This document shows positions 1 through 10,977 of a stretch of DNA of 64,000 nt, piece after piece; the stretch's first letter is position 1, and the number at the start of each line of letters is the position of its first letter. A model generated the notes under the pieces. That model was not told the DNA's origin. It ran no database searches and worked only from the letters and a program-made list of their open reading frames with translations. The position numbers and the translations under genes are program-made. The DNA comes from Clavelina lepadiformis. Lineage: Eukaryota > Chordata > Ascidiacea > Aplousobranchia > Clavelinidae. The stretch covers positions 7,378,001 through 7,442,000 of the forward strand of contig NC_135242.1 in the NCBI RefSeq assembly GCF_947623445.1. Reading direction: 5' to 3'.

Positions 1-3000
1 CTGGCCGGGTGGTAAAGGTTGATCTTATGCTTGACAAAGACAACAAAAGCAGGGGTATGGCCACAGTGACCTTTGAAGATCCACTAGAAGCTGCACAAGC
101 CATATGTGAGCGATGTTTATACGTTATAACTAGGGCAACCAAAAGTCAATATGGTCAATTTTTTTTTACCTGCTCAGAATGCTATGAAACAAGCACAAAA
201 CAAATTTCAGCTTTGTACGACGTGTGGTATAGAAGTTATTAGGTCAGATAAAGTCAAAATGTTACGTTAGGTCAAAATACGGTCAAATTGTTTCTTTAGG
301 TCTTTTTTTTAGGTCAAAATCTATTAAACTTGTAATTTTGTAACCATTTTGTAATATTTTTCTTCCGTTTTTCTCTTTTCTTGTACCGCAAACAATTCCA
401 ATCCCGCAAATTTTACTTAGAACCAAAGCCACAAAGAGAGGGAAGGCTTTTCAGCACGTTTGGTGACGTCACGATGTGACGTCATTGCATTTGAAACTGC
501 AAGTTGTCAATCTTAATACGCAGAAACGAAAAAAAAGTCAACACTAGAAAAGCATTTTGTCATTTTTAAATGCAGTTTTAGATTAGAAAGTTGCTGTAGA
601 CAGTGTAGAGACTATCAGTATAGCGTTTTTCAAAATGAAGTCAAAATTTAAACTTTTTAGGTCAAAATAAGGTCAAAATGTAAACTTTTTAGGTCAAAAT
701 AAGGTCAAAATATATACTTTTTAGGTCAAAATGAGGTCAAAATTTGCAAATTTTAAGGTCAAAATTTATAATTTTTAGGTCAAAAAACTGGTTGCCCTAG
801 TTATAACTTATAATGACCAGAGTTTACATGGGGACAAAGTTTTGTGCCAAATAGTGTGGTATAGTTAACACTTTATAGTTTTTACGAACATTTTCTGGGT
901 TTGCAGTACAATGTTAATTTTGTAAATGTGTTAACAGCAATGTTGAACAAACAAAAGTTATACGATAGAACAATGATCGTAAAGATGGACAAAGACAATA
1001 ATAAAGGACAGAAAAGAGCACCTGGACTGGGTGGCATTGGACCTTCTCTTTAGTTGCTTCGACCCAACGTAAACTGGGAGGTAAATGCTGTCAGAATAGA
1101 GAAATATGTGCTCTCAATCGCAACATATAAGTAAACCTTTCAAATATTCCAGGTATTGCCGGTCTTGGGGATGGACTAGAAAATAATTTAGTTGGCATGT
1201 TATCTTTTAATGCGTTTGGTATAGTTTGATCTAGGTGTGAAATAGCAGAAGGTACTAGCACCTCACAATTGTTATGATTTTTCATGAGTAGTGACATTCA
1301 GTTGTTTTGGTATATTTTAGCATACACAGTTCATTGGTACTTTTGATTGGAAAATAATTTCTCGATAAATTTTAGGTATCTTTGAATTCGTTGACAGAAT
1401 TATTACGTTTTTTTCAGGTCTAGGTGGATCAAGAGGTTTGTCAGACATGAACAAAAGTAATAGCACCAATCCGCTAGCTGCAGGCTTGACTGCGCTAACG
1501 CAACAAGCAAGCAGGTTGAGTGAAACATTACAGTCTAATCCAGGTAAGTTAAACACATAATTGCATCAATCTTTTCAGCTTCTTTTTTTGTGCAAAGATG
1601 ATGATTTGTTTCAGTCTCGTTCGTCATAGTTGTATTCACAAAATGCAGACAAAAGAACGGCCAACTGATTTGTGCAGTTTAAGTTTAAACAGTGGTTCAT
1701 GAACTTAGTAGAATGCCAGGGGTTGGGTAACTGGTGATTCAGTCTCTCGGGTGTGGGGTTTGATGAAAATCACTGTGTTTGTATCATGTATGTGTATGAA
1801 TTGTGATAAAGGATTCAGTGAATGCATCTACAATGATGTACAAAATTTCTGGGGTTCAGTATCTCTAAAAAGTTAAAGAACCACTGCTTAAAAAGTTAGC
1901 TTGCTTTTACCATCTATATGATATAAAACTATAATTTATTGCAAGCAGCTTGTAACGTTTTCTTCATTAAATATACAGGTGGGTTAGGGCTAAGTGGTCT
2001 CGGAGGACTTAGCGACCTTGCCCGACTTGGCCTGGTCGCTGGTGGGCGTGACAGTATTGATCAACGTCTCTTGGAAGAGCGTGCACGGCTTCTTTCTACC
2101 GTTCGTTTCCCATTTTCAGACCGAGAACGAATCGAAATGTGAGTTGTGACGACAGCATAATCTTCAGCACTGGAATAAATGCTGTCATTATTTAGTTTTA
2201 CATTGTTACAAGGCAACATTAACAGAAATGATAATAATAATTCAATTTTTATGGTAGCCTTTATTCCTAAACATGATGTTAGTGATGATTTCACATTAGC
2301 TTCATGAAATCAGCCGTATTCTGATTTTTCACCCTCTTCTCGACATTGTGATATGATCAGTAACATAATGTCTTGTTGAACTAATCAAAGAGTTAAGAAT
2401 GTTAGATGGTAGTTTGCAAAACTAAGTGATGATTGTCAGCCCTGTCATAACTTGCGTTTCGCAAATGACGACATTGACGGCCATCTGATTTTTGCAACCG
2501 CTTGTGTAGAAGTAGCATCCAGACATGTAGTTGATGTCATGTAATTAATGTACAATAGGATTCATTCGTTACTAATCCCACGTTTAAACTGAACTTGGTG
2601 TGCTGGTAGGGACATTGCACGTGTCAACAATCGCATCCGAGATATTGATCGTTCGATGGCGGAAACCGAAAGAAGCCGCAACGTTGGACAACCTTCTCTT
2701 CTTCCCATGCCGCCTCCTATGCAAAGAGATCGTGTTCCGGGATCAACAGTTTTTGTCAGAAATTTACCATACACCTTGACCTGGCAGACACTGGACTGTG
2801 CTAATGCAACAAGCAAACGAGATGAGTGAAACATACAGTCTAATCCAGGTAAGTTAAACACATAATTGCATCAAACTTTTCAGCTTCTTTTTTGTGCAAA
2901 GATGATGATTTGTTTCAGTCTCGTTCGTCATAGTTGTATTCACAAAATGCAGACAAAAGAACGGCCAACTGATTTGTGCAGTTTACGTTTAAACAGTGGT

Positions 3001-5398
3001 TCATGAACTTGGTGGGAATGCCAGGGGTTGGGTAACTGGTGATTCAGTCTCTCGGGTGTGGGGTTTGATGAAAACCACTGTGTTTGTATCATGTATGTGT
3101 ATGAATTGTGATAAAGGATTCAGTTAATGCATCTACAATGATGTACAAAATTTCTGGGGTTCAGTATTTTCAAAAAGTTAAAGAACCACTGCTTAAAAAA
3201 ATTAGCTAGCTTTTACCATCTATATGATATAAAACTATAATTTATTGTAAGCAGCTTGTAACGTTCTCTTTATTAAATTTACAGGTGGGTTAGGGCTAAT
3301 TGATCTCGGAGGACTTGACGACCTTGCCCGACTTGGCCTGGTTGCTGGTGGGCGTGACAGTATTGATCAACGTCTCTTGGAAGAGCGTGCACGGCTTATT
3401 TCTACCGTCCGTTTCCCATTTTCAGACCGAGAACGAATCGAAATGTGAGTTGTGACGACAGCATAATGTTAAGCACTGGAATAAATGCTGTCATTATTTA
3501 GTTTTACATTGTTACAAGGCAACATTAACAGAAATGATAATAATAATTCAACTTTTATGGTAGCTTTTATTCTTAAACATGACGTTAGTGATGTTTTCAC
3601 ATTAGCTTTGTGAAATCAGCCGTAATCTGGTTTTTCACCCAACTTGACCTTGTTACATGATCGGTTAAATAATATCTTGGTGAACTAATCAGCGTTAAGA
3701 ATGTTAGATGGTAGTTTGCAAAACTAAGTGATGATTGTCAGCCCTGTCATAACTTGCGTTTCGCAAATGACGACATTGACGGCCATCTGATTTTTGCAAC
3801 CGCTTGTGTAGAAGTAGCATCCAGACATGTAGTTGATGTCATGTAATTAATGTACAATAGGATTCATTCGTTACTAATCCCACGTTTAAACTGAACTTGG
3901 TGTGCTGGTAGGGACATTGCACATGTCAACAATCGCATCCGAGATATTGATCGTTCGATGGCGGAAACCGAAAGAGGCCGCAACGTTGGACAACCTTCTC
4001 TTCTTCCCATGCCGCCTCCTATGCAAAGAGATCGTGTTCCGGGATCAACAGTTTTTGTCAGAAATTTACCATACAGCTTGACCTGGCAGACACTGGACTG
4101 TGCTAATGCAACAAGCAAACGAGATGAGTGAAACATTACAGTCTAATCCAGGTAAGTTAAACACATAATTGCATCAATCTTTTCAGCTTCTTTTTTGTGC
4201 AAAGATGATGATTTGTTTCAGTCTGTTCGTCATAGTTGTATTCACAAAATGCAGACAAAAGAACGGCCAACTGATTTGTGCAGTTTACGTTTAAACAGTG
4301 GTTCATGAACTTGGTGGGAATGCCAGGGGTTGGGTAACTGGTGATTCAGTCTCTCGGGTGTGGGGTTTGATGAAAACCACTGTGTTTGTATCATGTATGT
4401 GTATGAATTGTGATAAAGGATTCAGTTAATGCATCTACAATGATGTACAAAATTTCTGGGGTTCAGTATTTCCAAAAAGTTAAAGAACCACTGCTTAAAA
4501 AATTAGCTTGCTTTTATCATCTATAAGATATAAAACTATAATTTATTGCAAGCAGCTTGTAACGTTTTCTTCATTAAATTTACAGGTGGGTTAGGGCTAA
4601 ATGGTCTCGGAGGACTTAGCGACCTTGCCCGACTTGGCCTGGTTACTGGTGGACGTGACAGTATTGATCAACGTCTCTTGGAAGAGCGTGCACGGCTTAT
4701 TTCTACCGTCCGTTCCCCATTTTCAGACCGAGAACGAATCGAAATGTGAGTTGTAACGACAGCATAATCTTCAGCACTGGAATAAATGCTGTCATTATTT
4801 AGTTTTACATTGTTACAAGGCAACATTAACAGAAATGATAATAATTCAACTTTTATGGTAGCTTTTATTCTTAAACATGACGTTAGTGATGTTTTCACAT
4901 TAGCTTCATGAAATCAGCTGTATTCTGATTTTTCACCCTCTTCTCGACATTGTGATATGATCAGTAACATAATGTCTTGTTGAACTAATCAAAGAGTTAA
5001 GAATGTTAGATGGTAGTTTGCAAAACTAAGTGATGATTGTCAGCCCTGTCATAACTTGCGTTTCGCAAATGACGACATTGACGGCCATCTGATTTTTGCA
5101 ACCAGTTGTGTAGAAGTAGCATCGTAAACTTTTGTCGGTGCTTTTTTATGTATAAACATTAAACAACGCTTACAGTGAAAACGTAGATTAATTTTGCACT
5201 TTGTTTATTTGCAGGTTTGTGCCCTTTTAATTGTACATATTATTTGGGCCGTATCATGTTCCCTACAATCAAAACTGAAAACGGCAAGTCAGTGGATGTG
5301 GTAATGTCAGGTTTGAAACAGCAGAGCAGGCATAAGCTGCTGTTCGCCATTTCATGGAAGGACGAAAAATAAATTTACACATTGACAACCGTGCCTAG
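1..5398 (+). CDS. hnRNP M / MYEF2-like RNA-binding protein, 5' incomplete, internally duplicated and damaged
   Basis: The window opens inside an RRM exon (1-105; VKVDLMLDKDNKSRG is an RNP1-containing RRM stretch close to hnRNP M RRM2). The next exon starts at 938 and finishes the RRM (KLYDRTMIVKMDKD), then a Gly/Leu-rich linker follows. Recognisable downstream exons are 1418-1543 (GLGGSRGLSDMN, phase 1), 1979-2138 (GLGGLSDLARLG to RERIEM) and a helix/linker plus RRM3-start exon at 2610 (VFVRNLPYTLTW). The last two recur at 3285-3444 and 3912, and the 160-bp exon again at 4586-4745. The RRM3 3' exon is 5215-5398 (IKTENGKS; ends IDNRA stop) but needs a frameshift after GKS and holds an in-frame TAA. 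hnRNP M-family proteins bind pre-mRNA and affect splicing in the nucleus. Exon boundaries between 1040 and 1417 are unclear. Either a decaying gene or an assembly with errors. Confidence 0.72.
131..799. mobile_element. Non-autonomous hAT-like element with AGGTCAAAAT repeats
   Basis: Terminal inverted repeats begin TAGGGCAACCA at 131 and end with the complement at 799. They are flanked by a perfect 8-bp direct repeat gttataac (123-130 and 800-807), the target-site size of hAT elements. It lies in an intron of the hnRNP M-like gene. The interior has no gene but many copies of AGGTCAAAAT, especially 655-785. Confidence 0.75.
659..739 (+). promoter_or_regulatory. Three AGGTCA direct repeats with 5-bp spacing (DR5-like), within a transposon
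   Basis: AGGTCA pairs occur at 659-664/670-675, 691-696/702-707 and 723-728/734-739, each separated by aaata or aaatg. AGGTCA is the nuclear receptor half-site, and a 5-bp direct-repeat spacing is the classical retinoic-acid-receptor arrangement. Function is not shown; the motif may simply be the transposon's internal repeat. Confidence 0.4.
1488..5123 (+). repeat. Tandem duplication of about 1.3 kb, 2.8 copies, inside the hnRNP M-like gene
   Basis: The unit starts at GACTGYGCTAAYGCAAC at 1488, 2794 and 4096, so the periods are 1306 and 1302 bp. Each unit contains the end of the GLGG exon, the 160-bp exon and intron DNA. Units 1 and 2 also contain the start of the RRM3 exon. The third copy diverges at about 5123, before that exon. 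Differences between copies are scattered single bases and short indels. Confidence 0.9.
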
Positions 5399-5875
5399 AA
5401 TTATGGGAAATTAGCTAGATATTATATTTTTATATACAATAATTTGTAAGACGCCTGTGTTGTTTTCGAATATAAACAAATGAGTTTCTGTCACAAGTGT
5501 CAACCTTTTTTCAATGTAATTTCTTTCCCGAGTAACAACTTTCAACGCAGTGTCAGTCATCGTTTTCTTTCCATGCTTATGCGGCTCCATGTTGAGCTAA
5601 CATATTTACTACATTACATTACGTCGGCTAGAGCCTAAGTAGAAGTAACGACCAGACATGGTTTTTGTATTGATAATGAAAATGAGTTCAATTATTTGTC
5701 AGAATACCTTTTATTAAAATTTTCGCATCTGCTTCGACTTCAGTGTTTTTTACATCGTTGCAATAGGAAGAGTCATGATAGTGATAAAGCGCAGTAAAGG
5801 TAAGACACAACAGGACTGATGACAAATCAAAAATTTAACCCAAAGATACTCTTGTAACAAAGCAAAAAAATCCTC

Positions 5876-8800
5876 TTAAGCCTCCTCTAACTCTAATAAA
5901 ACTCCATTACAATCTTTAGGATGGCAAAATATCACCGGTTTGCCGTGTGCGCCAATTTTGGGTTCTTTAGTCAAGGTCCGAATATTATTTGTTTGTAAGG
6001 TTGCAACAGCTTCTCGTATGTTGTTGACTTCAACGCAGATGTGGTGTATTCCGCCCGATTTGTTTTTTGCTAGGAACTTAGCGATTGGGCTGTCTTCACC
6101 GAACGGATGCAGCAACTGAAAAAATTAAAACCCATTTTTAGTAGTGTAAAATATGCTCCCATATTAAAATCATCAAAAAAGATGAACATAAAAAACAAAA
6201 TCGTTATTGGACCAAATAAAATAAGGCAAGATTCTCCGTGTTTGGTAGAGCACGGAAAAGTTAATGTGAACTTATTGCTTTGATGAAATTATTCAGGTCC
6301 TTTTTAACTTATTCCGGTAGTGATTATTCTGTCATTAATTTAAAAACGCCTCCCGAATTAAATGTAACAAGTCTAAAAATGCAGGTACCATTTCAAACAT
6401 TATATTGCAAGCAGTAGCACATAAATATCTGGCTTCACAGAGGGTCGCTAGAAGGCTAGTATACCGGGGAATTCCCAAAAACATAGCGTCCCTGGCAAAC
6501 ATCTGTGTAGTGCATTCTGCGATTCAGTGATCAAAGTGCGACAGAGATAGGCTATGGCTGTACGGTAAGTTTTGTAAGTCCCGTGCAGCTACCACAAAAT
6601 ACAGACCTGGTTGCACCATACTTTGAACAAAGCAAGACAATAGAAATCCGTTCAAAAACAACAACATCGTTGAGATAGTAAAATGGTCTTACCAAAACTG
6701 ATTGTTAATTATTATGACACACGGGATGCCATTAGTAAAAACATGAGATGAAGTAGGCACGCTCAGAGAATCACGAATAATGAAAACCACCAATTAAATC
6801 ACGAACAAAGCTTTACATGTTTTTTCAGGGGGGGGCTGAGACCCTACTTACAGGCCAGAATGAATCATTAATATAACATTTTTTTGCGGAATGACCAGCA
6901 ATGAATAAACTCACTTATTACTAGTAAACTTAAAATCTGTTGCTAGGTTAATATTTCTGAGAAATCATGTTTAAATTATTTACCTTTCAAACTAATCATA
7001 TACTAAGTGATGATTTAATTACAGCACCCTAATTTTGTTATTATTTGCATTTAAACTGAAAATGTAAGATGAGCAACAAGTGAGGCAAGGTTTTACATTT
7101 AGGCTTTATCAAATAATCATGTAAACCACGATTTACATTTGGATGGCTGGCTAAGTAAATTAATTCCACTACTATTTATAATCGAAAGGTTTAATTTAAT
7201 TATGATAAGACATTGCTAATGAAAGTCTTGATTCTCTTTCTGTGACTGTATGATGGGAAAATGGATTAGCAAGCAACGAAGATACAGTGACACTACTGAT
7301 AGAATCCGATCAAAAAAAGTTGATGTTGGCAATCAGAAGTCAAACTCTTTAGATTACGGAATGGCAAGAAAGCAAGCAGAAGACAAGTGGATTGGGATGT
7401 TCAGTGTAAAATCCTGTCATAGTGATGCAGTGACCTCCCTTTGCACATCATCATCAAATTTTTGCATATCAGGGAGCAAAGACAAAACTGTTGTGCTTCA
7501 GGTTATTTTTGACACATGTTTGTTTGAACAGTGTCACTGATAAAAACCATATGTCTGTTAAATTGAAAAGACTAAGCCAGTGAAATAATAGTAAACAAAT
7601 CGAGATCAATTCAAAATTAAAACTTCTGTAGGTGAATGATAAAATTGTAACTTATGCGTGGCATTTTTGACAGGATGTTTTGAATGGTGTAGTTTTACAA
7701 AAATGGAAGGATCACACACAAGAGGTTACCAAAGTGCGTTGTTCCGGTAATTTAGTTGCAAGTACCTCAAGGGATCTGTCAGTGAAAATATGGAAAACAG
7801 ATAGCCAAGAAAGCGAAGGCAATTGAACATGTTCTATTCAAATAATAGGTGCTAAAAAAAATTACTTGGTGAATAGAAATAATAAAAATGGTTTTTATTT
7901 TCATTACAGCCACATTAGAAGGTCACAAGTTGGTGGTTACTGCCGTGGACTTCAGTGCTGACAATCAGAATGTTGTAACTGGATCCCGGGATAATTTTGT
8001 TAAAGTTTGGGATGTGGAAACTGAAGAAGTTATATCAGAGCAATCGATAAGCAGGTTCAGTCAAGATTTATGTGCTTTTTAAAAAATTGTGCGAAATACT
8101 GTAATTAAAATATCGGTATCTGTTTAGAAACCTTGTAACAGATGTTAGGTGGATGAAAGGAGAAAACCTAATTGTACAAACTTCAGAAGATAAAATGCTT
8201 AAACTATGGGATCCAAGAACAGTGGAGGTTTTATAATGTGGCATTACCAATAACACTTTTATAAATATTTTATTAACTGAAGAATTCATAAATTAAAAAA
8301 GTATATATTCATGCAGGTCGTCCATTCCTTTCCACTACAAAACCAAATCCAGACTTGTTGTGACATAAATGGCCTCTACTGTCTCACTGGTTGTAATGGA
8401 TTTAATGGACAAGGCTGTCAAATTCATTTGTGGGATATCAGACAAAGAGCGAAACTTCAGGAATATCGGTAGATCCTAGTTTTGACATATGGTAGTGTTT
8501 CAGGTGATAGAGTAAATAAACAACTTGACATAATAAAACAAAAAATTTGACAGTCTGCATTTAAAATTTGCAGTTTGTAAGTGTTATGTTAACCATTTTA
8601 TATACAGAGGACATACCGAGACAGTAAGTGGATGCTCATTCAATGAGCACACACCAGGTTCTCATACATTTGCATCTTGTTCACATGATGGGACGGTACG
8701 ATTTTGGCAGGAGCACAAGCAAAAACATGTAAGCTGTGAACAGTTAAATGTCGGCACCTTAACCAGCATTGCAGCTTTAAACAAAGATACACTGCTATGC

Positions 8801-10977
8801 GGCGGCTTTGAAAGAGGAATATCATTGTTAAGGATAGGTAATTGTGGCCAACTTGTCTCTTCTTGTGAATAGGACTCACTATTTAAAACTTTTGAATTAG
8901 CACATTGGCCGGGTTTGATTTATTAAAAACTCAAGTTGTTTAAAGCTTTTGGCTTAGCATTTTGGATAGGTTTTGCAAATTCAAATAGGATTTGCTTTAT
9001 GTGATGTTGTTTAGTTGACACACATTGTACCAATGCTGTGAACAAATGACACAAGTAAGGTAATGAGAAAATGTTTCTGAGCAAGATCCGGTACTTTTTG
9101 CAATGATTTTTATTGGCACTTAACGAAACCACAGTGTTCATTTTCATAAATATGGTATGATATCATTCATGTGTACAATTGTTTGTTTCTGATCCCTTTT
9201 TACCTTATTGCTGGAACTGTTTTGAATAATTTAAGTGATTCTGAGCTTTACCTGTCAGTGCTATGCATATTTTGGCAAAGAATTATACGTTGTTACACCA
9301 CAACAGCTTACTGTACGGTATGTATATATCTTACATGTACTTAAATTTCATGCTGTGTAAATGTTATTGTATTGAAATCCAGTATGTCATGACGTCATCA
9401 TTGTATTATTCAATCATTGCTTTTATGATTGTGTCTCAGCCAACATATTTATAGAAAACTGTACTTGGTGCAAGATTTGGCTGTGCATAAACTATACACA
9501 ACTACTTGCAAGTCTAAACCTCTAAATGCTTGCATAGATTTTCTCTGGTAGTTAGCACTGGAGTAAAACTTATTAATACTACTTTTCTTTTAAATGCGCT
9601 AAATTACTTCTGGGACGCTTAAAACTTATATTGACACCTGAAACAACATGACGTTGTTTGTGCCACCTTGAAAATTGGATTCTAGCCAAAATGTGATTGT
9701 CCATGTAGTTTAGCAGTATTGTCTAAGTTTACTACACCAATTGAGTTTTATTTGTCTTTAAAAACACATAATCAGACCAAACAACACACTGTGCCAGGGC
9801 CGTAGGTTGTTCATCTCCCGCGATATCACACACTAACCTCTATCTTTGTGTTTGGAAGTTCAACAAACACTGTGCTCACACCATGTTCTGGAAGGTCTTG
9901 TACATCGCTCACTTTGGCCCCAAGAATATCGCGATACAGTGCAGTAGCTTTTTCTTAAGTCAAAATTTCATCAAAGAATTAAAAGCTACAGTTTCAGTAT
10001 TTTTTTTTTTCATAACGACATTGATAATAATCTGCGTAAATGTTATTGTTTGAGCCCAGATTCATTAGAAGCAAGCAGCATTGAAAAATATCTTAATGTT
10101 GCAGCTACAACAAACTTTTGTCATTCACAAAACATAAACTACATTCTTTTTCACCATCTAAGCCAGGGGTCGGGAACCTTTTTGGCGAAGGAGCCATGAA
10201 AGCCACATATTGTTAATTTTTTTTCTGTTAGAGCCATATAATATTTTTCAACACTTAATGCAACTAACGTGTGCATTTTTAAGCAAAACCAACTATTTCA
10301 GACAACGGTAAATGTCTGAATTTACTCTTTAATAACATGCTAATTACTGTTAATGCGATTTCTGGTGCTGCATGGTACAGAAATTACAAAACTACAAATA
10401 ACAGAAAAGTTTTATTCGTAACAATTGTGCTAAGAAATGCCAGCTTAGATTTATCTGCGAGCCAGATGCCGTCATCAAAAGAGCCATATCTGGCTCGCGA
10501 GCCATAGGTTCCCGACCTCTGATCTAAGCAAATGAGTAAGATCAGTCGTTGTTAATAGCTATAGGAATTGCAATAGAAGCTCACACGCTTAAAATTGAAA
10601 GGACCCAATAAATCATTTTATCTTGAAGCTTGAGTTATTCAAACTTTGCATAACAGATATTTCTATACCTGTATAGGCCTTTTGCTAGGTCCTGTTAAGT
10701 TATTTTGAGTTGATGAGCTTTCGCTGTAATATTCATAGCATTTTTACAGTATACAACTTACCAAGGTTTGGAACAGCGATAGCAACATGGTTAAATTTTC
10801 CAAGCCCTGAAAATGACTTCTTTGCCTGTAATAAGGGAAAAATAAATAAAGAATTCTCTCCATGTATTATATATACATACTGCTTGCTTCAAGCAGTTTA
10901 AATGTTCTACTTACAGTAGCAGAAACGTGTCTAACCATAAGCTGCCGGCAAAGTGCAAACCTTGCAAATCGAAACAT
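5876..10977 (-). CDS. MCEE: Methylmalonyl-CoA epimerase, mitochondrial
   Basis: Four exons on the minus strand: 10915-10977, 10762-10825, 9838-9953 and 5876-6115, with all phases closing, for 160 residues (human about 176). The enzyme interconverts the D and L forms of methylmalonyl-CoA in mitochondrial propionate breakdown. The N terminus (MFRFARFALCRQLMVRHV) is Arg-rich without acidic residues, as expected for a mitochondrial presequence. The vicinal-oxygen-chelate fold is seen as GKFNHVAIAVPNL, KATALYRDILGAKV, ELPNTKIELLHPFGEDSP, GGIHHICVEV and KIGAHGKPVIF. The metal ligands are expected in NHVAI (His), HHICVEV (His) and the C-terminal VLLELE (Glu). The last intron is 3.7 kb and holds WDR31 on the other strand. 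Confidence 0.95.
7250..8872 (+). CDS. WDR31: WD-repeat protein WDR31
   Basis: Six exons: 7250-7501, 7674-7818, 7910-8054, 8128-8227, 8317-8468 and 8608-8872, 353 residues. It starts MMGKWISK; a Met-Gly start followed by basic residues resembles the WDR31 N terminus, and the second Met-Gly could be a myristoylation site. WD40 blades are visible as CISGSKDKTVV, STSRDLSVKIW, TGSRDNFVKVWD, QTSEDKMLKLWD, CQIHLWDIRQ and SCSHDGTVRFW, followed by a final GGFERGISLLR blade. WDR31 is a beta-propeller scaffold linked to cilia in other animals. The gene sits wholly inside an intron of MCEE on the opposite strand. The intron after 7818 starts with GC, not GT; the reading frame supports this junction. Confidence 0.93.
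10164..10521. mobile_element. Non-autonomous hAT element (358 bp)
   Basis: Ends are CAGGGGTCGGGAACC at 10164 and GGTTCCCGACCTCTG ending at 10521. The flanking 8-bp target duplication is atctaagc (10156-10163 and 10522-10529). It lies in the MCEE intron between 9953 and 10762. No coding potential seen. Confidence 0.9.

Noticed and set aside
1488-5123. Possible satellite or CRISPR-like array
   Set aside because: The 1.3-kb units contain exons and introns of one gene; this is a segmental tandem duplication.
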